Source: Streptomyces sp. NBC_00273 (lineage in GTDB: Bacteria; Actinomycetota; Actinomycetes; Streptomycetales; Streptomycetaceae). From it: a stretch of 64,000 nt of DNA. The stretch lies in NCBI RefSeq assembly GCF_036178145.1, contig NZ_CP108067.1, forward strand, positions 1,922,001-1,986,000. The letters are read 5' to 3'. The position numbers were made by a program, and so were the translations under genes. The notes under the pieces were generated by a model, which saw nothing but the letters and a program-made list of their open reading frames with translations, was not told the DNA's origin and did not search any database. Shown here piece by piece: positions 1 to 8,000 of the stretch (positions within the stretch are counted from its first letter, which is position 1; every line of letters begins with the position of its first letter).

Positions 1-1431
1 GGAGCCGCCGCTGCTGCCGCCCGCGGTGGTGTCCGCGATGGTGACGGTGAGGGTGGCCACAGCGGTACGGACCACACCGGCGTCGTTGCCGAACTCCGCC
101 CGGTAGCGGCGGCCGCTGTCGGAGAGCGCCGCCGTGAACGTGTACGTCGGCGCGGTGGCGCCCGCCACGGGCTGCCAGGTCCGACCCGCGTCCGTACTGA
201 CCTGCCAGGCGACGGTGGGCCGCGGGGTTCCCTCGGCCTCCGCCGTGAGCGAGACCTCGGTCCCGGCCGCGACCGACCGGTCCGCCGGGCTCCGGGTGAC
301 GCGCGGGGAGCTGGCCCGTTCCAGTCGGATGATCCTGCCGGCGACCGGGTCCGATACGAAGACGGTCGCGCCACCGGGTTCGACGGCGACGGCCGCACTG
401 CCCAACTGCACGTGGATTCCGGGGAGCACGACCGGCTTCACGACCTCCTGGAGGTCACGGGTGCGGTGGACGGTGAGCGTTCCGTCGTTGTCGCTGCCCG
501 GCTGCGAGGTGTCCCCCGCGTCCTGCCACACGACGAACGCCTCGTGCGTGGTGGCGTCGAAGCCCGCCGCGCGGGGCATGTCGCTGCCCGCGCCGCGCAG
601 GGTGCCCAGCCGCTTGCCCGTCGCGTCGTGGACGACCACGGAGGAGTCCAGCCCGACCCACACCGCGCCGGTCTCGGGATCCACCTCCGTGAACCCGCCG
701 AACCCCTCGCCGGCCGGGAGTTCTACGGTCGCGGCGACCCGGAAGGTGGCCGCGTCGATCCGGTACATCCGGCGGTTGCCGATGTCCGTGAACCACACCG
801 TGCCGCGTGCCGCGTCGACCGCGAACCCGTCCCCGCCCTCCAGCGTGACGGAGCGCTTCACGGCGGCGGTCGCGATGTCGACCTCCGACAGTACGGAGCC
901 CTGCGCGACCAGCACCGTCGAGGGGGTGAGCCCGGCGGTGGCGTGGGTGACGGCCGCACCCGGCACCCACGCGCCCGCCGCGGCGGCGTCGCCGTCCTTC
1001 GCGGTACCGATGCCGCGCAATGGATAGGAGAAGACCGCTCCGTCACCGGGCAGCGGTGCGAGCAGCTGCCGCACCGCCCGCCGGCCGAGCGTGCCGGTGG
1101 GCCCGGGGGCCTGGCCGATGGTGCTGCGCACCTTGCCGTCGGCGGGGTCCAGGACGTGCAGCCCGCTCTCGTTGACGTCGGCGGTCTCGGGCAGGTCGTC
1201 CGAACCGACGTACAGCTTCTTCGAGTCAGGGTGCAACAGCAGGTCACGGGGCTTCCCCGCCGTGGCGAACCGCGCCACCGACCGGTACGCGACGGTGCCC
1301 TGCGGTACGTCGGCCCCCTCACTCCCGGCTGCCGATACGGGACTTCCGGTGGCGGCCGAGGCCAGTACGAGTGCGAGCGCGGCGGATGCGGCGCCCGCAC
1401 GACCGGGGGTGAGGGGGTGTCGGTGTGTCAT
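1..1431 (-). CDS. Secreted beta-propeller / Ig-like surface protein (3' end outside window)
   Basis: The frame stays open from an ATG at 1431 to position 1, so 477 codons are visible and the C-terminus lies outside the window. A GAGGAA ribosome site lies just before the ATG. Residues 1-35 look like a Sec signal peptide (hydrophobic ALALVLASAATG, then SAA). Residues 45-385 hold propeller-like repeats such as GKPRDLLLHPDSKKLYVG, FAVDAARGTVWFTDIGN and AAVAVEPGGATVFVSDP. An Ig-like module follows (VAWQVSTDAGRTWQPVAGA). It is probably cotranscribed with the neocarzinostatin-like gene upstream, 43 bp away, behind one iron box. By analogy with actinobacterial HtaA/heme-uptake loci I infer a surface protein linked to iron or heme acquisition; no catalytic residues are visible, so the role is inferred from context only. 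Confidence 0.75.
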   Translation of the reverse strand, partial: MTHRHPLTPGRAGAASAALALVLASAATGSPVSAAGSEGADVPQGTVAYRSVARFATAGKPRDLLLHPDSKKLYVGSDDLPETADVNESGLHVLDPADGKVRSTIGQAPGPTGTLGRRAVRQLLAPLPGDGAVFSYPLRGIGTAKDGDAAAAGAWVPGAAVTHATAGLTPSTVLVAQGSVLSEVDIATAAVKRSVTLEGGDGFAVDAARGTVWFTDIGNRRMYRIDAATFRVAATVELPAGEGFGGFTEVDPETGAVWVGLDSSVVVHDATGKRLGTLRGAGSDMPRAAGFDATTHEAFVVWQDAGDTSQPGSDNDGTLTVHRTRDLQEVVKPVVLPGIHVQLGSAAVAVEPGGATVFVSDPVAGRIIRLERASSPRVTRSPADRSVAAGTEVSLTAEAEGTPRPTVAWQVSTDAGRTWQPVAGATAPTYTFTAALSDSGRRYRAEFGNDAGVVRTAVATLTVTIADTTAGGSSGGS

Positions 1432-1474
1432 GGCTTCCTCGTCGACGGGTCGGGGAATCGGTCCCGGAGCGGGA

Positions 1475-2014
1475 TCAGTTGAAGGTCACCGGGACGTGGA
1501 CGTCGTACTTGCGGTTCGAGGAGTTGAAGTGGTCGGCGCGCGTGACGATGGCGCACTCGACGGTCTCGCCGCAGATCTGGCCTCCGCCGAGGTCGGCCTT
1601 GACGTGGATGGTGACGCTGAAGGTGCCGCCCGTACCGAACTTGGAGGTGTTGGCCAGCGTCCCGCCGAAGACGTTGTTGACCCAGTGCGAGGCCCCGGTG
1701 GTGCCCGACTGGTCCGAACCGCCCAGGCAGGGGGTGGGCTTGCTCGCACCCGGCGCCCCGCTCACCGCACAGAGGCTCACGTATATGCCCCTGGAGGTGT
1801 TGTAGCCGCTGCCGGTGACCGTGACGTTCTGACCGGCCGCCGCGGCGGTGGAGGGCGCGGTGAGGCTGAGGTTGTAGGTGGTCCCGCCGTCGGTGACCGT
1901 ACGCGTCGAGGTGGCGGCCGAGGCGGAGCCGGCCGCGCCGACGGCGAGCGCGACGGCGGCGGAGGTGGCGACGGCCGCGCGGGCGGCGGTACGGGGCAGG
2001 GAGGCAGCACGCAT
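1475..2014 (-). CDS. Secreted neocarzinostatin-fold-like protein
   Basis: A 179-residue protein with a clear signal peptide (RAAVATSAAVALAVGAAGSASA). The mature part has beta-rich segments with the pattern NVTVTGSGYN and four cysteines placed as two likely disulfides (SLCAV/TPCLGG and GQICGETVECAI). This matches neocarzinostatin-type immunoglobulin-like domains, which in actinobacteria also occur next to heme-uptake (HtaA) genes. A GTG directly precedes the ATG; either could start translation, with GAAAGG upstream. The gene is the first of an operon that continues into the propeller protein, and an iron box lies 39 bp upstream. A role in iron or heme uptake is inferred from this regulation; a chromophore-binding role is unlikely because no enediyne genes are present. 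Confidence 0.75.
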   Translation of the reverse strand: MRAASLPRTAARAAVATSAAVALAVGAAGSASAATSTRTVTDGGTTYNLSLTAPSTAAAAGQNVTVTGSGYNTSRGIYVSLCAVSGAPGASKPTPCLGGSDQSGTTGASHWVNNVFGGTLANTSKFGTGGTFSVTIHVKADLGGGQICGETVECAIVTRADHFNSSNRKYDVHVPVTFN

Positions 2015-2052
2015 CACTGGAACACCTTTCAGGCACAGGAGGTCACGAAGAC

Positions 2053-2071
2053 TGAGGTAAGGCTAACCTAA
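2053..2071 (-). promoter_or_regulatory. Iron box (DmdR/IdeR-type operator)
   Basis: TGAGGTAAGGCTAACCTAA on the plus strand; its complement matches the DtxR/IdeR consensus TTAGGTTAGCCTAACCTAA at 17 of 19 positions. It sits about 40 bp before the start of the secreted-protein operon at 2014, where iron-loaded DmdR1 would block the promoter. High confidence as a motif, inferred as function. Confidence 0.85.
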
Positions 2072-2213
2072 TATCGATCAAGGTTGTACGCCTACTTCAC
2101 GCCATCTCCCGCTCCGTGACGTCCAGTCAACTCCGTTCCTGCGCACGCTGATCCGGTGGTCGGAAGGGGACGGTGAGGGGACGGTGAAGGGACGACGGGC
2201 AACGCACGCAGAA

Positions 2214-2250
2214 CGGCCCGGCTGCGCCGTGCGGCGGCGCAGCCGGGCCG
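2214..2250 (-). terminator. Terminator hairpin after the flavin oxidoreductase
   Basis: Perfect 16-bp inverted repeat (2214-2229 and 2235-2250) with a 5-nt loop, just downstream of the oxidoreductase stop at 2279. No U-tract, as is common in Streptomyces. Confidence 0.75.
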
Positions 2251-2278
2251 TGTCCAGGACGCCCTCTCGGGCCGGCCC

Positions 2279-3712
2279 TCACCCCCGGTAGGTCTCCAGC
2301 AGTCGCAGCCAGACCTCGCTGATGGTCGGGAACGACGGCACCGCGTGCCACAGGCGCTGGATCGGAACCTCCCCCGCGACCGCGATGGTGGCCGCGTGGA
2401 TCAGCTCCGCGGCGCCGGGGCCGACGAAGGTCACCCCGAGGAGGACCTCGCGGTCGAGGTCGACGACCATGCGGGCCCGGCCCTTGTAGCCGTCGGCGTA
2501 CAGGCCGGCACCGGAGACCTTGGACATGTCGTAGTCGACCGCCCGCACCCGGTGCCCGGCCCGTTCGGCCTCGGCCAGGGTCAGGCCCACGGCGGCGGCT
2601 TCCGGATCGGTGAAGACCGCCTGCGGGAGGGCGCGGATGTCGGCGGTCGGCGTGTGCGCACCCCAGGGCGCGGTGTCCAGCGGGGTGCCCGCCGCGCGGG
2701 CGGCGATCACGGCGCCCGCGATCCGCGCCTGGTACTTGCCCTGGTGGGTCAGGAGCACGCGGTGGTTGACGTCCCCGACGGCGTACAGCCAGTCGTGCCC
2801 GGGCACGCGGCAGGTGTCGTCCACCTCGATCCACCGACCGGCGGGCAGGCCGACGGTGTCCAGCCCGATGTCCTCGGTCCGCGGCGCGCGGCCCGTCGCC
2901 ATCAGCAGCTCGTCGCCCTCCAGCGTCTCGCCGCCCTCCAGGACCACGCTGACGGGTCCCGTCGAGCCGTCCCGCACCACCGCCTCGACGGACACCCCCG
3001 TACGGACCACCGCCCCGGCCTCGCGCAGCGAGTCGGCGACCAGTTCCCCCGCGAAGGGCTCCATCCGCGGCAGCAGCCCGTCGCCGCGCGCGAGGACGGT
3101 GACCTGCGAGCCGAGGGCCTGCCAGGCGGTGGCCATCTCGACGGCCACCACCGAGCCGCCCACGATCAGCAGCCGGCCGGGGGCCGCCTGCGCCGAGGTC
3201 GCCTCGCGGCTGGTCCACGGGCGGGCCCCGGCGATCCCCGGGAGGTCCGGGATCACGGCCCGGGTACCGGTGGCGACGACGACCGCGTGCCGCGCCGACA
3301 GGATGTGGTGCTCGCCCTCGGGGCTGGTGACGGCCACCTTGCGGACCCCGTAGAGCCGACCGTGGCCCCGGTACACGTGGGCGCCGATCGAGTCGATCCA
3401 GTCGATCTGGCCCTGGTCCTTCCAGTCGCCGGTCCAGTAGTTGCGGTGCGCGAGCACCGCCGCCGTGTCCAGGGGCCCCTGGACGGCACCGGCCAGGCCC
3501 GGCACCCGGCGGGCGTCGGCCCGGGCCAGCGCCGGGCGCAGCAGGGCCTTGCTGGGGACGCAGGCCCAGTACGAGCACTCGCCGCCCACCAGTTCGCTCT
3601 CGACGAGCGCCGTGCTCAGCCCGGCGGCACGGGTCCGGTCGACGATGTTCTCACCGGCCGGCCCCCCGCCGAGGACCACCACGTCGTACTCCACCGCTTC
3701 CGACACAGACAC
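2279..3712 (-). CDS. NAD(P)/FAD-dependent pyridine nucleotide-disulfide oxidoreductase
   Basis: A 477-residue member of the class I disulfide oxidoreductases (dihydrolipoamide dehydrogenase / mercuric reductase family). The FAD-binding Rossmann motif VVLGGGPAGENI is at residues 11-22. The redox-active site is GGECSYWACVPSK, keeping the CxxxxC spacing but with an unusual filler instead of the common LNVG. The NAD(P) site (LLIVGGSVVAVEMA) and the second FAD segment (WLYAVGDVN) follow, and a C-terminal dimerisation domain holds the conserved HAAT and HAVPSFPT histidines. The substrate is not evident: there are no lipoyl, mercury or mycothiol genes nearby. It is monocistronic, with a strong terminator downstream. 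Confidence 0.85.
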   Translation of the reverse strand: MSVSEAVEYDVVVLGGGPAGENIVDRTRAAGLSTALVESELVGGECSYWACVPSKALLRPALARADARRVPGLAGAVQGPLDTAAVLAHRNYWTGDWKDQGQIDWIDSIGAHVYRGHGRLYGVRKVAVTSPEGEHHILSARHAVVVATGTRAVIPDLPGIAGARPWTSREATSAQAAPGRLLIVGGSVVAVEMATAWQALGSQVTVLARGDGLLPRMEPFAGELVADSLREAGAVVRTGVSVEAVVRDGSTGPVSVVLEGGETLEGDELLMATGRAPRTEDIGLDTVGLPAGRWIEVDDTCRVPGHDWLYAVGDVNHRVLLTHQGKYQARIAGAVIAARAAGTPLDTAPWGAHTPTADIRALPQAVFTDPEAAAVGLTLAEAERAGHRVRAVDYDMSKVSGAGLYADGYKGRARMVVDLDREVLLGVTFVGPGAAELIHAATIAVAGEVPIQRLWHAVPSFPTISEVWLRLLETYRG

Positions 3713-3931
3713 CTTCCAAGGGTTCCAGAGGGTCCACCAGGACCCGTGCGAATCCCGGTCAGGGGCTAATGTCCCGTCACTCTACGTGTGGCGTGCGGGA
3801 CATGCCCGAGAGGACGGGCGGCCTCGGCGTGGTGACTCCACCGCCCCGCCGAGGACCAGGCGCCCCACACGCGACCACGACCCCGGTCGCCCTCCCCCGC
3901 CCGCCCGGCTGCGCCGGCCCCGCCGACCGGG

Positions 3932-4519
3932 TCAGTTGCTGACCGACCGCCAGATGTGGTCGGGCAGTTCACGTGCGGCTTCCTCCAGATCGACGTCTCC
4001 CACGGTGAGCCAGCGCCGGACGACGGCGACCACCGGGCCCATGGCAAGGGACTCGATCAAGGGGGCGGAAAGTTTGGCGAGTTCGCCCGATTCCTGGTGC
4101 GCGTGGATCCAGAGGGTGATCGGTGTCAGCCGGGCCTCTTGGGTATCGCGGATCTCGCGCGAGTGGGCCATGCCCAGGCGGTCCGCGGTGACGGAGTGGA
4201 TGAGGCGGGCCGCGTCGGGATGGGCCTGTACGAAGTCCAGGTAGGCCAGGACGACGGCCCGGATGCCGGAGCGGGCGTCGGTCGCCTGGAGCAGCGCCGC
4301 CCCCAGTTCCTTCAGGAGCTGCTCCAGGGCTCCCAGCGCGAGCGCGGCGACCACCCCGTCCAGGTTGCCGAAGTGGTGGTAGATGCTTCCGGAACTGACC
4401 CCGCTGGCCCTGGTGATGGCACCGAGGGTGAGACCGGCTTCCCCGGACGTGGCGTAGAGGCGGAGCGCCGCGTCCAGGACCTGTTCGACGGTGGCTTCGC
4501 CGCGTTGTTGCTTCGGCAT
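3932..4519 (-). CDS. TetR-family transcriptional regulator
   Basis: A 195-residue protein with an N-terminal helix-turn-helix typical of TetR: VEQVLDAALRLYATSGEAGLTL, then GAITRASGVSSGSIYHHFGN. The C-terminal ligand domain is not recognisable. It is divergent from the trypsin/STAND conflict module, with 154 bp between the two starts. That gap holds an AT-rich inverted repeat, so the regulator is a good candidate for controlling itself and the module. The gap to the oxidoreductase (3713-3931) shows no feature. Confidence 0.85.
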   Translation of the reverse strand: MPKQQRGEATVEQVLDAALRLYATSGEAGLTLGAITRASGVSSGSIYHHFGNLDGVVAALALGALEQLLKELGAALLQATDARSGIRAVVLAYLDFVQAHPDAARLIHSVTADRLGMAHSREIRDTQEARLTPITLWIHAHQESGELAKLSAPLIESLAMGPVVAVVRRWLTVGDVDLEEAARELPDHIWRSVSN

Positions 4520-4594
4520 CGGGCAGGCGTCCTCGGTCTCATAACGGCGGCGGATCTCTTCGATCCTCGTCGGATTCAGCCTAAAGCACCATTA

Positions 4595-4610
4595 CTAGAT
4601 TCTTTTCTAG
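4595..4610. promoter_or_regulatory. Inverted repeat, candidate TetR operator
   Basis: CTAGA-TTCTTT-TCTAG in a strikingly AT-rich patch between the divergent TetR gene and the TryCo/STAND operon. The position fits an operator over both promoters. Binding is inferred. Confidence 0.5.
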
Positions 4611-4673
4611 AAACACTTTCCATTGTGCGCGTGAGGGGTCCACACTGGGCGGCGTCCTGGAGAAGGGGGAGAC

Positions 4674-5078
4674 ATGGTGTATCACGTGGAGTTACCGATC
4701 GGCGGGGCGGGCGGGCCGCAGGACGTGGTGCGGGTCGAGGTCGTGGCGACCGGCGAGGACGGCCTGGTCCGGGTGGCCCGGCCGGGGCAGGTGATGGCGC
4801 GCGCCTCACGGTCGCTCGGGGAGATGGTGACCGGGATCCGGCCGGTCGCGCAGAGCTTCGTCGACGGCTTCCGCGGCATGGCGCAGGCGCCCGACGAACT
4901 CAACCTGGAGTTCGGACTGTCGATCTCCGCCGAGGCGGACGTCGTGATCTCGAGTACGGCGGCCGAGGCCAACTTCAAGATCTCGCTCACCTGGACCCGC
5001 AACCCGTCCGACGGCCCGGCTGCGGGCCCAGCGGCCGGCCCGGAAGCCGGCCCCGGCGTCGCGGAGCCCGCGCCGTGA
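4674..5078 (+). CDS. Trypsin-co-occurring domain (TryCo1 / CU044_2847-like) protein
   Basis: A 134-residue protein: an N-terminal strand-rich segment (residues 1-35), a central helix (VMARASRSLGEMVTGIRPVAQSFVDGF), then a two-stranded core ending EFGLSISAEADVVISSTAAE and NFKISLTW, and an Ala/Gly/Pro tail. This is the pattern of the small proteins encoded beside trypsin-like peptidases in predicted NTP-dependent conflict systems, where they are thought to be partner or sensor subunits. The ribosome site is GGGGGAGAC. Codon 7 is TTA (4692-4694), the rare leucine codon read by the bldA tRNA, so synthesis should depend on development. The stop overlaps the GTG of the next gene by 4 nt (GTGA), which points to coupled translation. 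Confidence 0.8.
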   Translation: MVYHVELPIGGAGGPQDVVRVEVVATGEDGLVRVARPGQVMARASRSLGEMVTGIRPVAQSFVDGFRGMAQAPDELNLEFGLSISAEADVVISSTAAEANFKISLTWTRNPSDGPAAGPAAGPEAGPGVAEPAP

Positions 5079-8000
5079 CCGGGCCGCAGGCGTCGGAGGG
5101 CATCGGACCCAAGGCCCTGAACGCGGCGGTGCTGCGGATCCGCGACCTGCGCGGAGATCCGGTCGGCCTGGGTTTCCTGATCTCTCCCGAGCTCGCCCTG
5201 ACGTGCGCCCACGTGGTGTCCGCGGCGCTCGGCACGCCGCAGGACCAGGAGCCCTCGCCCGCCTCCCGGATCCGCGTCGACCTCCCCCTGGTGTCCGCGT
5301 TCGCCCCGGACGCCGTCGGGGTGAGCGCGAGCGTCGATCGCTGGCTGCCGCCGTGTGAGCCCGGCGGCGGGGACATGGCGGTCCTCCGGCTGGACGCCGC
5401 GCTGCCCGGCGCCCACCCCGTGCGGCTGATCGAGGCCGAGCAGGTGTGGGGGCACCCGGTACGGGCCTTCGGCTTCCCCGCCGGCCGCCCGGGCGGAGTC
5501 TGGCACTCGGGAGTCCTGCGGGAGTCACAGGCCTACGGGTGGATCCAGGCGGACCTGGCCGACGGGGGCTATCCGGTCTCCCGGGGCTTCAGCGGCACGC
5601 CGGTCTGGGACGAGGACCGCGTCGGCGTGGTCGGCATGATCGCCGTCGCCGAGTCGGGCCGGCCCCCGGTCAGCTACCTGATCCCGACGGCCGGCATCCT
5701 CCGGGCCTGGCCCGAGCTACGGCCGCTGGCCATCCCGCCGTCGCCGTTCCGCAGCCTCACGGCGTTCCGGGAGGCCGACGCCCCGCACTTCTACGGCCGG
5801 CGGGCCGAAAGCGACGAGCTGGACCTCGCGCTGGCCGGCGAGCAACGGGTGACCATCGTGGGCGCCTCCGGATCCGGCAAGTCCTCCCTGGCCCTGGCCG
5901 GGGTCCTCCCCCGGCTGCGCCGCTCGGGAGCGGAAGCGGTCGTCGTACGGCCGACCCACGGCAGCAGTCCCCTGGCCGTCCTCGCGGCCGCGCTGCTGCC
6001 GCTGCTGGAACCCGGACTGTCCGAGACGGGGCGCCTCGCCCGGATCTCCGAGCTGACCGGTGTGCTGCGCGAGGGTGGACTCGCCGACGTCGTGGCCCGG
6101 GTGCTCGACCTGTCCGGCAGCCGTCGACTGCTCGTCGTGGTCGACCAGTTCGAGGAACTCCTCGCCCTCGCCCCGGAAGCCGTCGACGAACTGGCCGACG
6201 TCCTGTTCGACGACGCCCTGCCGCAGCCGGTCCGGGTACTCACGACCCTGCGGGCCGACTTCCTGGAGATGGCGCTGGCGCATCCCCGGCTGGGGGCCGT
6301 CATCGGCCGGCGCGTCCACGCCCTCGGCCCCCTGGGCCCCGAGCGGCTGCGCGAGGTCGTGACCGCGCCCGTGGACGCCGTCCCGGCAGTGCGCTACGAA
6401 ACCGGCCTCGTGGACCGCATCCTCCAGGACACCGGCACCGAGCCGGGCGCATTGCCGCTGCTGGGCTTCACCCTCGACCTGCTGTGGCAGAAACAGCGCG
6501 GCGGGCTGCTCACCTACCAGGCCTACCAGGACCTCGGCGGTGTCGCAGGAGCGCTCAGCCTGCACGCCGATCAGGTCTGGGCCGAGTACGTCCCCGAAGG
6601 GGACGAGCCGGCGGCCAGGCGGCTGTTCACCCAGCTCATCCGGGTCCCCCTGGAATCACCGGCCGCGACGCGCCGCATCGCCCTGCGCGCCGACCTGGGC
6701 GAGGAACAGTGGCGCGTCGCCCAGCGGCTCGCCGCCACCCGGCTCCTGGTGACCGGCCGCAGTGCCGAAGGCGGCGAGAGCGTCGAGCTCACGCACGAAG
6801 CCCTGATCAGCGGCTGGGAGAAACTGGCGCGGTGGGTCGAGGAGGACCGGTCCTTCCTCGTGTGGCGGGAGTCCCTGCGCCACGACATGGACCGCTGGGA
6901 GCGGGCCGAGCGCACCTCCGAGCTGCTGCCGAAGAAGGTGGCCCTCGCCGGCGCCGACCAGTGGCTGCCCGGACGCGCCGACGACCTGAGCCCCGGGGAA
7001 CGCGCCTACCTCGATGCCGGGCGCGCCCACCAGCGCTCCCGGACCCGCCGGGTGCGCGGCGCCTGGTCCGCGGTCTCCTTCATCGTGATCGCGGCCGTCC
7101 TGCTGGGGTCGCTGTTCCTCGTCACGCGGCAGGAGAGCCGCGAACGCGACGCGCTCGCCACCTCGCGCGCCCTGACACAGGCGGCACAGGACGTCACGGC
7201 CACCGACCCCGCCCAGTCCGTGATGCTCGCGCTCGCGGCCTACCGGACGTCGCCGACCCAGGAGGCCCGCAACCAACTCCTGCGCCAGCACCTGGCGTAC
7301 TCGGACAAGAGCCGTGTCGTCTCGGGCCTGCTGGGAACGGTACGGGAGCTGCAGACCAGCCTCGACGGCAACGTGGTGCTGGCCACCTCGAAGAACGGCA
7401 GGGCGATGCTCTTCACGGGCGTCACCACCGGCCGGGTCCGCAGCGCGCAGGTTCCCTCGGTCGGGCAGGTGAAGTACCCGATGGTCTCGGCCGACGGAAA
7501 GCGGGCCGGCTACGTCCAGGAGGACGGGGTCGCCGCGTGGTTCCCGGTGCACGCCGACCGTGACGAGCCGATGGGCGAGCTGCACAAGCTGGCCGCGGCC
7601 CCGGGAGCGGCCGTGGGCACGGAGAAGGGGCTGGACCCCTCCATGTCGGCGGACGGGACGCTGATCGTCCACCGGGTGCTGGACCACCTGGTCTGGTGGG
7701 ACCTGGACAGCGGTGCCATCGCCCGTTCGACGCGCGCACCCACTCCCCAGACCGACGGCAGCACCGACGACCTCTGGATCGGCGCGGACAACCGGACCCT
7801 GCTGCTGCGGCGGAGCGGACTGGGCGACAACAACTCGGCCCTGATCGCCTACGACCCGCCGACCGACGCGACGCGCGTCGTCGCCGGCGACGCGGCCGAC
7901 ATCGAGCTCTCCGGGGACCGGACGGCAGCCGTGGTGTGCAGCAAACAGGGCGACGGCACGGTCCTGAGCCTGGTGCGGATCTCCGACGGCGCCCCGCAGG

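Noticed and set aside
3956..5074. Open frame extending the STAND gene 373 codons upstream
   Set aside because: It runs across the TetR gene and the TryCo gene in other frames; the GTG at 5075 overlaps the TryCo stop and begins the peptidase domain.
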